DNA of 64,000 nt from ELB16-189 sp018266435 (GTDB taxonomy: Bacteria; Bacteroidota; Bacteroidia; Cytophagales; Cyclobacteriaceae). How positions within the stretch are numbered: position 1 is the first letter of the stretch; each line of letters opens with the position of its first letter. Position numbers and translations under genes: made by a program. This document shows positions 17,937 through 26,415 of the stretch, in pieces. The stretch covers positions 1,178,001 to 1,242,000 of the forward strand of contig CP126125.1 of NCBI GenBank assembly GCA_030123525.1, given 5' to 3'. A model generated the notes under the pieces. That model did not search any database, had not been told where the DNA came from, and worked only from the letters and a program-made list of their open reading frames with translations.

Positions 17937-18277
17937 CAGTTTTTACTTAGCTCATCCCAATACTCAAAAGCCCTGCGCAGATGCGGAACTACGATAGTTC
18001 CTCCTACTAAAGTTGCTATACCCATTGCTTCGTGTACCTCTTCAGTTATCAGCCCCACCTCTTTGCACTTTCCCAAATGATATTTTACACAGTCATCGCA
18101 ACGAAGCACAAGTGAGCAGGTAAGGCCGATTAACTCTTTTGATTTTATATCCAGAGCACCCGCCTGATAAGCATTGGTATCAAGATTAAAAATCCGCTTT
18201 ATAATTAAGTTGTCAGAGGCAAGAATCTTTTCGTTCATCTTGCTTCGATATTCATTAAATTGCTTTACTAAACTCAT
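17936..18277 (-). CDS. Carboxymuconolactone decarboxylase / AhpD-like protein
   Basis: 113 residues, the normal size of the CMD domain. The redox-type motif RCDDCVKYHLGKC lies near residues 58-70, with the AhpD-style CxxC plus a downstream His. EEVHEAMGIATLVGG is the usual C-terminal helix. Members with CxxC act as thiol peroxidase partners or alkyl-hydroperoxide reductases; members without it are decarboxylases. The cysteines favour a redox role. It is divergent from comF, and the 56 nt between them must hold both promoters. Confidence 0.9.
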   Translation of the reverse strand: MSLVKQFNEYRSKMNEKILASDNLIIKRIFNLDTNAYQAGALDIKSKELIGLTCSLVLRCDDCVKYHLGKCKEVGLITEEVHEAMGIATLVGGTIVVPHLRRAFEYWDELSKN

Positions 18278-18333
18278 GAGATCAAAAATTTATTGATGGG
18301 TTAACAAGTTATGCAAAGAATAGTTTCTTTTCA

Positions 18334-19035
18334 GTGAAAGCAAATATACGTTCTGTATTTAAAGACTTTTCAGCATTATTCTTTCCTAATCATTGCTTGG
18401 GTTGCTCAGGAGCACTAGTGAAAGGAGAAGAGATTTTATGTACAGGGTGCATCCTTAGTTTGCCAAGAACGAACTACCCGCTCAAAGAAGAAAATCCAAT
18501 TAAGGATAAATTCACCGGCAGGCTTGCTATAAAGTACGCTTGGGCCTATTTAAAATTCAGAAAAACGGGTGTTGTGCAGCACTTGCTTCATCAATTGAAG
18601 TACAACAATCACCCAGAAGTTGGCATACGGTTAGGTAAGTTGATGGGTAAGGAGCTTTTTGTAAATGGACTTAATGAACAGTTTGATGAAATTGTGCCTA
18701 TGCCGCTGCACCAGCAGCGCGAAAGAAAAAGAGGGTATAATCAGAGTGTAAAAATTGCTGAAGGAATTTCTGAGCAAATCGGTGTGAACGTCTCCTCAAA
18801 TATGGTTTTTAGAAAGACCAACACAGCAACCCAAACAAAAAAATCAAGAGCAGAACGGTGGGAAAACGTAGCTGAAGTATTTGAAGTCAGAGACGAGCCA
18901 AGCGTAAGAGGAAAAAGAATTCTGTTGGTTGATGACGTTATTACTACCGGAGCCAGTTTGGAGGCTTGTGGCCAACAATTTTTGAATTGTGGCTGTGCCG
19001 AAATCAGTATAGTTTGTGTGGCGGAAGCACAATAA
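18334..19035 (+). CDS. comF: ComF family phosphoribosyltransferase-like protein
   Basis: 233 residues from a GTG start; no ATG is available before the conserved region. An N-terminal zinc finger (CLGCSG near residues 21-26, then CTGCIL near 38-43) is followed by a type I phosphoribosyltransferase fold with the PRPP loop ILLVDDVITTGAS near residue 200 and the block HQQRERKRGYNQS. ComF proteins are tied to DNA uptake in competent bacteria, but the homologue is widespread and no other competence genes are nearby. A strong hairpin closes the gene. Confidence 0.92.
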   Translation: MKANIRSVFKDFSALFFPNHCLGCSGALVKGEEILCTGCILSLPRTNYPLKEENPIKDKFTGRLAIKYAWAYLKFRKTGVVQHLLHQLKYNNHPEVGIRLGKLMGKELFVNGLNEQFDEIVPMPLHQQRERKRGYNQSVKIAEGISEQIGVNVSSNMVFRKTNTATQTKKSRAERWENVAEVFEVRDEPSVRGKRILLVDDVITTGASLEACGQQFLNCGCAEISIVCVAEAQ

Positions 19036-19036
19036 A

Positions 19037-19062
19037 AAAGGCCACAAGAAATTGTGGCCTTT
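19037..19062. terminator. Bidirectional intrinsic terminator between comF and gldJ
   Basis: Perfect 11-bp stem AAAGGCCACAA/TTGTGGCCTTT with a GAAA loop, lying 1 nt after the comF stop. An A-run precedes it and a short T-run follows, so it can act for both converging genes. Confidence 0.8.
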
Positions 19063-19079
19063 CGTAATGAAAATTGTTT

Positions 19080-20381
19080 TTAAAAATTAGAACCGGCACG
19101 GATCATGGCACAACGGAAACCAATGGTTGCTGTTGCCGAGTCTTGCTCCAAAAACCTTCTGGTTCCAGGTGACATCCAGTAAGCCACATCTTTCCAAGAA
19201 CCGCCCTTGTAAACACGAGCCTTATCTGAAATCAAAGAGATAAAGCCTTGCGGATTTTTAGTGTATACCTCAGTCTTAATTTTTTGAGGATCTTTTTCCG
19301 GAGCTGTTATAGTGGTGTCTTTCATCGTTTTGGTCCAGCGGTTGCGGTAGCTTCCGTGGCTGTCGAGGAAATCATCTCTGCGGATCGGATTCAAATCATC
19401 AAAGTCCTGATGTGAAAGAGGGCGATACATATCTTGCACCCACTCACTCACATTTCCGGCCATATTGTATAACCCATAATCATTAGGAGGATAATCATAA
19501 ATATAAGCAGTGATCAAAGCGCCATCGTTTAAGTGGCCAGCAATACCGCCATAATCTCCGCGACCGCGCTTAAAGTTGGCTAAAAAATTACCCATTTGTT
19601 TTCCATAAGGATTTCTTAAAGCATGCCCGTCCCACGGATAAAGGCGTTGGTGAGTTTGCATTTCATCTAACCACTGCGTGGAGATCAATGCTGTAGCGGC
19701 ATATTCCCATTCGGCTTCTGTGGGGAGGCGATAATCAGGAATTGTGTAACCATTTTCAATAGGCACACGACCACCACCACTCTTTTGTGAAGGAGCCTCT
19801 CCAGCTTTTTCGGCCAAATCACCATTTACAGCAGCAGTTCTCCACTTGGAATAAGCACTTGCCTGATTCCAGCTAACCCCGACAACAGGAAAATAGCGGA
19901 AGCCAGGATACCTCAAATAGTAATCCACGTACGGATCGTTGAAAGCCAATCGGGATCTCCAAACCAATGTGTCAGGAAGAGCCTTTTTGTAGGCCTTACC
20001 CCCATCTTCTTTAGTAGAATCGGTAGCCAAATGATACAAATACTCCAACCAGTGAATGTTGGCAATCTCGGTTTCATCCATATAAAAAGAAGCTACAGAA
20101 ACAGTTCGCTCAATGTTGTCATGGTAGCCCAAAACGTCTTCTTCAAATGACCCCAATACTACACGGCCGCCCTCGATGTAGCGCATATTGGGCGCATCGG
20201 GCTGAGAATGATAAGGCATTACGGCAAATCCTTCAGCTTTATCGCGGTAGTATTTTAGCCCGGTGGCTGTACTAATAGCACCGGGGTCTTGAGCAGTGGG
20301 ATTCCCCCCTTTCCTCAAAAAACATGAGGAGACCAAAACCGATACTCCGCATGCAATAAAAAATGTCTTTAAACGATTCAT
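19080..20381 (-). CDS. gldJ: Gliding-motility / type IX secretion lipoprotein GldJ-like (SUMF1 fold)
   Basis: 433 residues. The signal peptide ends in a lipobox (SVLVSSCFLRKGG, Cys near 20). The body is a formylglycine-generating-enzyme (SUMF1) fold with GGRVVLGSFEEDV, the hallmark FYMDETEIANIHWLEYL, VVGVSWNQASAYSKW, YRLPTEAEWEYAA, MAGNVSEWVQDMY and GGSWKD. The ATGLKYYRDKAEGF lead-in and the PDTLVWRSRLAFNDPY block resemble GldJ rather than GldK. GldJ is an outer-membrane lipoprotein needed for gliding and for stability of the GldK/PorK ring of the type IX system. It stands alone here, in antisense orientation to comF. A generic SUMF1 lipoprotein is the alternative. Confidence 0.8.
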   Translation of the reverse strand: MNRLKTFFIACGVSVLVSSCFLRKGGNPTAQDPGAISTATGLKYYRDKAEGFAVMPYHSQPDAPNMRYIEGGRVVLGSFEEDVLGYHDNIERTVSVASFYMDETEIANIHWLEYLYHLATDSTKEDGGKAYKKALPDTLVWRSRLAFNDPYVDYYLRYPGFRYFPVVGVSWNQASAYSKWRTAAVNGDLAEKAGEAPSQKSGGGRVPIENGYTIPDYRLPTEAEWEYAATALISTQWLDEMQTHQRLYPWDGHALRNPYGKQMGNFLANFKRGRGDYGGIAGHLNDGALITAYIYDYPPNDYGLYNMAGNVSEWVQDMYRPLSHQDFDDLNPIRRDDFLDSHGSYRNRWTKTMKDTTITAPEKDPQKIKTEVYTKNPQGFISLISDKARVYKGGSWKDVAYWMSPGTRRFLEQDSATATIGFRCAMIRAGSNF

Positions 20382-20630
20382 TTGCTTTAGTTATGAATGA
20401 AAGTAACCGCTAATATAAACAGATATATTTATGTTTTCCAAAATCAGAAAAGTTGACCCGGTTTATTTCTTATAATCCTACCAACGGACAAAGGCGGGAA
20501 TTATTATTTTTAAAATCACATTGGGACAGGAATTCCACAAAATGAACAAGGTATTCGTACAACTAAGCCAATACGACTACCGGTTAGCGGTTGGCATGGT
20601 TTTGTACCGGGTTAAGTGAAAAGAGAGAAT

Positions 20631-20882
20631 ATGAATTCAAGGGAAGATTTTCAGCGGGCATCTTTTACAGAAAAATGCGACTGGGTATCGGTCAGTTCTA
20701 ATTTTATTATGGCCCGCTCGCTGGGCAACGCAAAAATTTATCTGTACCATTCGGTAGATTTTTTTATTGAAGTGTATTATGCCCCAACGTATAAAAAGAT
20801 TTTAACCATTAGTACATTTAGTTCAATAACTGGATTAACCCCGTACCTCGATCAGATTTTATTAACTGACTTGGGTTTTTGA
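20631..20882 (+). CDS. Small conserved-looking protein of unknown function
   Basis: 83 residues from ATG 20631 (MNSREDFQRASF); the frame also opens at a GTG at 20616. The composition is that of a folded cytosolic protein, with IYLYHSVDFFIEVYYAPTYK as its most distinctive stretch and a hydrophobic C-terminal helix. No family is recognised with certainty. A 25-codon ORF at 20542-20619 ends in GTGA, overlapping the GTG at 20616, so the upstream peptide could couple translation if that start is used. The last 21 bases overlap the end of mfd on the other strand. Confidence 0.6.
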   Translation: MNSREDFQRASFTEKCDWVSVSSNFIMARSLGNAKIYLYHSVDFFIEVYYAPTYKKILTISTFSSITGLTPYLDQILLTDLGF

Positions 20883-23800
20883 TGGACTTTCAATAGTTGA
20901 AAGAAAATTTATCCCGTCTTCTACAGAAGCGATATTTTCAACCGAGAGTTGAAGTTTGCCAGACGTATCTTTCATCTTACACACGTTAGAATGCCGCTGA
21001 ATGTATACCAGGATTTTGCCAAATACCTCTGACTTGACATACTCTTCGTTTCCGGATAAAAACTGAATGCGCATTTTTCCGTTTTTCAAACTGATTTTTT
21101 CAAAGCCAAGTCTTTCGCCTAACCACCTTAAACGAACGGAATTGATTAATTGCTGAACAGGCTCCGGATAATTTCCAAACCGGTCAGACAGTTCATGACT
21201 GAATTTAGATAAATCATTTTCGTTTTTGAGATTATCAAGTGTAGAATAAAGCTTCAGTCGTTCGGTAGAGTTGTTGACATAATGATCAGGTATTAGGATT
21301 TCAAGATCTGTTTCGATTACACAATCGGGCACAATCAATTTGGCCCTGGCGGTAAGCTCTTCGGCAAACAAATCTTTGAATACCGTTTCCTTTAATTCCT
21401 GAATGGCATCATCCAGAATTTTATGGTAAGTGTCAAATCCCAAATCAGTAATGAATCCGCTTTGTTCAGCACCCAATAAATTGCCAGCTCCTCGAATATC
21501 CAGGTCGCGCATGGCTACTTTAAATCCATCACCTAAATCTGAAAATTCTTCGAGAGCCATTAGCCGTTTTCGCGAATCGGAAGAAAGAACTGAAGAGGGC
21601 GGAGTGAACAAATAACAATACGCTTTTTTATTGGATCGCCCCACGCGCCCCCTCATTTGATGAAGGTCGCTCAACCCAAACAAGTGAGCGTTATTGATGA
21701 TAATGGTGTTGGCGTTGGGTATGTCTAACCCCGATTCGATAATATTCGTTGAGACGAGGATATCGTACTCGCCCTCAATAAATTTAATCATTACTTTTTC
21801 CAAACGGTCGCCATCCATTTGTCCATGTGCAATGCCAATTCGTGAATCGGGCACAAGCTTAAAAATCAGGTTAGCCACTTGTTCAATATCACTGATGCGA
21901 TTGTGTACAAAAAAAACCTGACCACCCCGCCTTAACTCATAGCTTACCGCATCGCGTATTTTGGCCTCGTCAAAGGAGTATAATTCAGTAGTAACCGGTT
22001 GGCGATTGGGCGGAGGTGTGGAGATAATGCTCAAATCGCGTGCACCCATTAGTGAGAAGTGGAGTGTTCGAGGAATAGGGGTAGCCGTTAGTGTGAGCAC
22101 ATCAACATTCACTTTCAATTCCTTTAGACGGTCTTTGGTTTTCACACCAAACTTTTGTTCTTCGTCCACAATGAGCAAACCTAAATCGTGAAACTCTACA
22201 TCTTTGCTCACGACACGATGAGTACCAATGATGATATTGACTTTTCCCGATTTTACTTCGTTTAATATTTTTTTGATTTCTTTATCGCTTTTAAACCGGG
22301 AGACATACTCAATCTTTACCGGAAAATTGGACAGTCGCTCAGAGAAAGTTCGCCAATGTTGCATAGCTAAAATGGTAGTAGGCACTAACACGGCTACTTG
22401 CTTTCCCTCGGTGGTGGCTTTAAAGGCAGCGCGTATAGCCACTTCGGTTTTGCCGAAACCCACATCTCCGCACACCAATCGATCCATTGGGTATGGCTGC
22501 TGCATATCTTTCTTCACGTCTTCGGTTGCCTTGGCCTGATCGGGCGTGTCTTCATATATGAATGAAGTTTCTAACTCAGCTTGCAAAAAGCTGTCTTGCG
22601 CAAAAGCAAAACCAGAAGTTTGTTTTCGTTTGGCGTATAAATCGATCAGTTCTTTGGCAATGTCTTTTACTTTTTTCTTGACTTTGGCTTTCTTACTATC
22701 CCACTCACCTGAGCCAAGTTTGCTGATGGAGGGGGGAGTTCCCTCTTTGCCAGAATATTTAGAAATTTTATGAAGAGCATGGATGCTGACGTAAAGTAAA
22801 TCATCATCACGGAATACCAGCCGGATGGCTTCTTGTTCTTTGTTATTCACTTCTTTTTTTTCAAGCCCCGCAAACTTGCCTATTCCATAATCAATGTGTG
22901 TAATAAAATCGCCAGGCTGCAAGGCTTGCAACTCGCGCAGGGTAAGAGCTTTTGATTTTGAGAATTTTTCTTTTCCACGGTATCGGTGGAATCGCTCAAA
23001 AATTTGATGATCGGTGTAGCAAACAATTTTTTGTTGAGAATCAACAAAACCTTGACGCAAAGGAAAGTCAAGAGCCTGAAGGTTCAGATCAGGATGGATT
23101 TCCTCAAAAATACCCTGGAGCCTTTCGGCTTGCTTTGGTTGCTCGGCTGCCAGGAAGTTAGAAAATTCCTTTTGTTGATGGCTAAGCAGATCATTGGCCA
23201 GCAATTCAAAATTTTTATTAAAAGAAGGCTGAACAGAAGAAGAGAACTCAAAGGAACGGGCAGCAGTAAAATAAAATTGGTGGCCAAACTCAATGCAAAG
23301 AAACACCTTCAACCGATTTATAAAATCAGCGCCACCTTCAAACAACTGGTTAGGCTCAAGGGCAATTTTGGTATGGCCGCTTTCGCGAAGAATTTTGTCA
23401 AAATTATCTGAGGCTTTGTCAAAATATTTTTGAATTACATTTTTGGCATGTTCAATGTCCTTAATCCAAACCTTTGTGTTGGCCGGAATAAATTCAAATA
23501 AAGATTGTCTGTCTTCCTGTACCAGCCGGGTTTGCACATCGGGCATCAGGCTTACTTTTTCCAGGTTATCTACTGAAAGCTGAGAGCCCGGATCAAACGT
23601 ACGGATGCTGTCAACGTCATTTCCAAAAAGTTCAATACGAAAAGGCAATTCATTGGCGTATGAAAAAACATCGACAATACCCCCACGTACGGCAAACTGC
23701 CCGGGCTCAGCTACAAAATCTGTTTTTTCAAAATGATAAAGGTTCAAAAAGTCTTCAAGAAAGCTACGATCCATTTTTTCGCCTTTAGTGACTAAAAATG

Positions 23801-24242
23801 TATTAGCTGTCAACGATTTTTTAGTGATCACCTTTTCTGAAAGCGCCTCGGGGTAGGTGACAATAATATTACCATCGGCATGATTGCTGATGCGGTTGAG
23901 TGTTTCGGCCCGCTGCAAAACATTTGCATTTTCAATCTCGTCATACTCATACGCCCGCTTGTATGACATCGGAAAAAACGAGATGTCATGCTTTAGTAAA
24001 TTTTGCAGGTCATTTTGAAAATAGCCTGCTTCCTCCCGGTCATGCAAGACAATCAAATGGTTGCTGCGGCCCGAAAAGATAGCGGCAAAGACAACGGCAT
24101 CTAAACTGCCATGAAGATTTTTAAAATGAACAGTTTCTGGTTTGGATGTACGAATCCCCTCGGAAACGGTTTGGATCAAACTGTCCGACTTGTAAAGAGC
24201 AACAAAATCCTGCGCCTTCAATTCAAAATAAAAAGAGCGCAA
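20862..24242 (-). CDS. mfd: Transcription-repair coupling factor
   Basis: 1126 residues. Mfd displaces RNA polymerase stalled at lesions and recruits UvrA. The domains run in order: UvrB-like N-terminus (YDEIENANVLQRAETLNR), the RNA-polymerase-interacting CarD-like domain near residue 440 (LQPGDFITHIDYGIGKFAGL), a RecG-like helicase with Walker A GDVGFGKTEVA and VDEEQKFG, motif VI MRGRVGRSNKKAYCY, and a C-terminal TRCF domain. There is no in-frame ATG: candidate starts are TTG at 24242 and a second TTG at 24221, which would give MKAQDFVALYK and fits relatives better. It is convergent with the small gene at 20631-20882. Confidence 0.96.
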   Translation of the reverse strand: MRSFYFELKAQDFVALYKSDSLIQTVSEGIRTSKPETVHFKNLHGSLDAVVFAAIFSGRSNHLIVLHDREEAGYFQNDLQNLLKHDISFFPMSYKRAYEYDEIENANVLQRAETLNRISNHADGNIIVTYPEALSEKVITKKSLTANTFLVTKGEKMDRSFLEDFLNLYHFEKTDFVAEPGQFAVRGGIVDVFSYANELPFRIELFGNDVDSIRTFDPGSQLSVDNLEKVSLMPDVQTRLVQEDRQSLFEFIPANTKVWIKDIEHAKNVIQKYFDKASDNFDKILRESGHTKIALEPNQLFEGGADFINRLKVFLCIEFGHQFYFTAARSFEFSSSVQPSFNKNFELLANDLLSHQQKEFSNFLAAEQPKQAERLQGIFEEIHPDLNLQALDFPLRQGFVDSQQKIVCYTDHQIFERFHRYRGKEKFSKSKALTLRELQALQPGDFITHIDYGIGKFAGLEKKEVNNKEQEAIRLVFRDDDLLYVSIHALHKISKYSGKEGTPPSISKLGSGEWDSKKAKVKKKVKDIAKELIDLYAKRKQTSGFAFAQDSFLQAELETSFIYEDTPDQAKATEDVKKDMQQPYPMDRLVCGDVGFGKTEVAIRAAFKATTEGKQVAVLVPTTILAMQHWRTFSERLSNFPVKIEYVSRFKSDKEIKKILNEVKSGKVNIIIGTHRVVSKDVEFHDLGLLIVDEEQKFGVKTKDRLKELKVNVDVLTLTATPIPRTLHFSLMGARDLSIISTPPPNRQPVTTELYSFDEAKIRDAVSYELRRGGQVFFVHNRISDIEQVANLIFKLVPDSRIGIAHGQMDGDRLEKVMIKFIEGEYDILVSTNIIESGLDIPNANTIIINNAHLFGLSDLHQMRGRVGRSNKKAYCYLFTPPSSVLSSDSRKRLMALEEFSDLGDGFKVAMRDLDIRGAGNLLGAEQSGFITDLGFDTYHKILDDAIQELKETVFKDLFAEELTARAKLIVPDCVIETDLEILIPDHYVNNSTERLKLYSTLDNLKNENDLSKFSHELSDRFGNYPEPVQQLINSVRLRWLGERLGFEKISLKNGKMRIQFLSGNEEYVKSEVFGKILVYIQRHSNVCKMKDTSGKLQLSVENIASVEDGINFLSTIESPSKTQVS

Positions 24243-24307
24243 ATATGGAACAGGATTTCAGAATTTTCAGAGATGAAGAGATTTATTTTTTTACCCAAGC
24301 CACAAAG

Positions 24308-24340
24308 TTGAATTTTGAATTTAGAATCTTGAATTTTGAA
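24308..24340 (+). repeat. Direct repeat of a 12-mer upstream of a small membrane gene
   Basis: TTGAATTTTGAA occurs at 24308-24319 and again at 24329-24340, a 21-bp period, immediately before the ATG at 24343. It could be a regulator site or chance in AT-rich DNA. Confidence 0.45.
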
Positions 24341-24342
24341 GC

Positions 24343-24549
24343 ATGCAAAACCTTAGATTACTTTTTCTCTTTTTAACCCTGACCGGTCTTTTGTTCTTGT
24401 TGATCGGCATGGCAAAGCCTTGGCTCATGTTGTGGTGGGAGGTCACACAAAACCGAAAAAAAGTATTGAAAGTGTATGGCTTTTTAACCTTGTTTTTTTA
24501 CCTGGCTTACCTTGCTCTAAGCCTTATCCTGCCACAGCAATACCAATAA
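24343..24549 (+). CDS. Small membrane protein with two predicted helices
   Basis: 68 residues: LRLLFLFLTLTGLLFLLIGMA, a short loop with positive charges (TQNRKKVLKVY), then FLTLFFYLAYLALSLILP. This is a two-helix hairpin with Lys/Arg in the loop, which would place the loop in the cytoplasm. No family is assigned. It is divergent from mfd and convergent with the NicO-like gene. The hydrophobic pattern and charge distribution make it a credible gene. Confidence 0.65.
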   Translation: MQNLRLLFLFLTLTGLLFLLIGMAKPWLMLWWEVTQNRKKVLKVYGFLTLFFYLAYLALSLILPQQYQ

Positions 24550-24590
24550 GTTGATTGAGTTAGCTCTTGATTCTTTTGCGCTGTCATTTA

Positions 24591-25202
24591 TTACTTTATA
24601 AAAAATGAGATTACTCCTGAAGCAATAATAGTTACGCCCGTGATGATGCCGGCATTATGCTCAAGCCGGTGCCAGTTAAACTTGCTTGTGCCATGGTAGG
24701 CAAAATAAATCCAAGCCACCATACCCAGTATTGTTACGGCCGAATAAACAATGGAAAGAATGATAGCAACGGAAATTGTTGAGGTGCCCGCAGCCAAAAA
24801 ATAAGCCTCTACTTCTAAACAAGGCGAAAGAAACATGGCCAATGAAAGGCTGGCGATCATTTTCGTTTTTGAACTCTGGTGTACCTGCTCAGCAACATGA
24901 AAATGTTTGTGCCGATAGTGCCGGTAAATAAAAACCAATCCGATAAGGATGAGAATGCCGGGCGACAACCAACGAGTGGCCGATTGAAATTGTTGGGAAA
25001 ATTTCCATCCGAAAAAAACCAGACCCCACCCGATGAGCAGGGTACTGAATACATGGCTTAATGCACACAATGCGGTGATCTCTAAAATTTCTCCCAGCGA
25101 CCACTTTTCCTTTTTCCCAACAGCCAGTACGGGCAACCAGTGGTTAGGAATGACAGCGTGCAAAAGACTAAGCAAGACACTTCCGCTGATGAGAATGTAC
25201 AT
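24591..25202 (-). CDS. Polytopic membrane protein, possibly NicO/RcnA-like metal transporter
   Basis: 203 residues with about six membrane helices. An N-terminal HAVIPNHWLPVLAVGK in the first helix and FLSPCLEVEAYFLAAG in the fourth resemble the conserved H-x-x-x-P and P-C elements of nickel/cobalt efflux and related permeases. A His-rich loop (YRHYRHKHFHVAEQVH) between helices 3 and 4 could bind metal. It lies 69 nt after the RND adaptor, in the same direction, so it is probably the last gene of the metal-efflux operon. Family membership is inferred from motif shape and context. Confidence 0.65.
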   Translation of the reverse strand: MYILISGSVLLSLLHAVIPNHWLPVLAVGKKEKWSLGEILEITALCALSHVFSTLLIGWGLVFFGWKFSQQFQSATRWLSPGILILIGLVFIYRHYRHKHFHVAEQVHQSSKTKMIASLSLAMFLSPCLEVEAYFLAAGTSTISVAIILSIVYSAVTILGMVAWIYFAYHGTSKFNWHRLEHNAGIITGVTIIASGVISFFIK

Positions 25203-25271
25203 GAAAATTTTTTTTCAAAGATGTTCAAAAAACTATCCAGGAACTACTGCTCCTCAACACGCACAATGAAA

Positions 25272-26405
25272 TTATAATTCCGTATTCTTCAGCGCATTGA
25301 GCAATTCATACGCACCCTTCACCACAATTTTATTTTTTATGTCGCCCACCGGCTGTTTAAACGTAATGGGCATATAACCATTGTCGGAAATCGCTGGTTC
25401 AATTTCGCAAAGCTGGTACCGATGGTTGGCAGCATCCTTTTCTATGAAAATAAAATCTTTTGCTTCAAAATGAACGATCGCTGAAGCAGGTAATGCATCT
25501 ACTTGGTTAGATCCGGTTTCTATCGTTGCACTAAAATAGGTTCCGGGAATCAGGTTGGCGTCTTCTCCATCAAAATGACAATGCACACGTACAGTACGCT
25601 CAGGCGTAATTTCTTTTCCGATCAAATAAACTTTGGCCAGGCGTTCTTTCGATTCATTAGTGAGCAACACATGAACGACCTGCCCAATCTGCAATTTAGG
25701 AATGTCTTTTTCAAACACCTGTGCTTCGGCATGAACGTGATCGGTATCTACAATTTTAAACATAACATCGGTGGGGTTTACATGCATGCCCAAGTTTACA
25801 TTTACCTGTGAAATGAAGCCGGAAATGGGCGACACAATGCTTATAGAACTTTTGATTTCTCCATTTTCAATCTCTGAGGGGTTGATGTTCACCAATTTTA
25901 ATTGGGCTCTTAATCCCTCCACTTTTGCTTTTGTTGAAAAATAATTGGCTTTCACCAGTTGTAAGGCTTTGAGTGCGTTTACGTTTTCTTTGGCAAGCTC
26001 CTCTTGCCGTTGGTATTCAGCCTCTTGATAATCGAGCGAACTTTTACTATCCAGATAATCTTGTTGCAGTTGAATGTAGTTAGGATGTTCAAGTACCACA
26101 ATTACCTGCCCTTTTTTTACGTGCATCCCCTGAAGCAACTCGGTGGATTTAACAAAGCCGCCCAAAGGAGCAGAGATAGAGACCAGATTTTGGGGAGGCA
26201 CATCGAGCATGCCATTGGCTTTGATCGTTCCGCTTAACGACCGCGATTCCAGGCTTCCTAGTTCTATAGAAATGGCTTTGAATTGTTCTTCGGTAAGAGA
26301 GACATCGTTGAGATCAGACGAATGCTCACCTGCTTTCTTCTCTTCGGAGTCTTTGGGAACTGAACAAGAGAGAAGAAGTAAAAAAATAATAGAAAGGTGT
26401 TTCAT
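25272..26405 (-). CDS. RND efflux periplasmic adaptor (CusB/CzcB family), lipoprotein
   Basis: 377 residues from ATG 26405. The frame stays open to 26501, but that start would run through the end of the TolC gene. The signal peptide has a lipobox (LLLLSCSVPKD, Cys near 14). Barrel-sandwich halves lie around PLGGFVKSTELLQGMHVKKGQ and ISPVSGFISQ-like VSPISGFISQVNVNLGMHV, with a helical hairpin between. The membrane-proximal domain is near the C-terminus. It bridges the inner-membrane pump (27683-30808) and the outer-membrane channel (26416-27663) directly upstream. Gaps to neighbours are 10 nt and 69 nt. Confidence 0.9.
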   Translation of the reverse strand: MKHLSIIFLLLLSCSVPKDSEEKKAGEHSSDLNDVSLTEEQFKAISIELGSLESRSLSGTIKANGMLDVPPQNLVSISAPLGGFVKSTELLQGMHVKKGQVIVVLEHPNYIQLQQDYLDSKSSLDYQEAEYQRQEELAKENVNALKALQLVKANYFSTKAKVEGLRAQLKLVNINPSEIENGEIKSSISIVSPISGFISQVNVNLGMHVNPTDVMFKIVDTDHVHAEAQVFEKDIPKLQIGQVVHVLLTNESKERLAKVYLIGKEITPERTVRVHCHFDGEDANLIPGTYFSATIETGSNQVDALPASAIVHFEAKDFIFIEKDAANHRYQLCEIEPAISDNGYMPITFKQPVGDIKNKIVVKGAYELLNALKNTEL

Positions 26406-26415
26406 TTTTTTAAGG

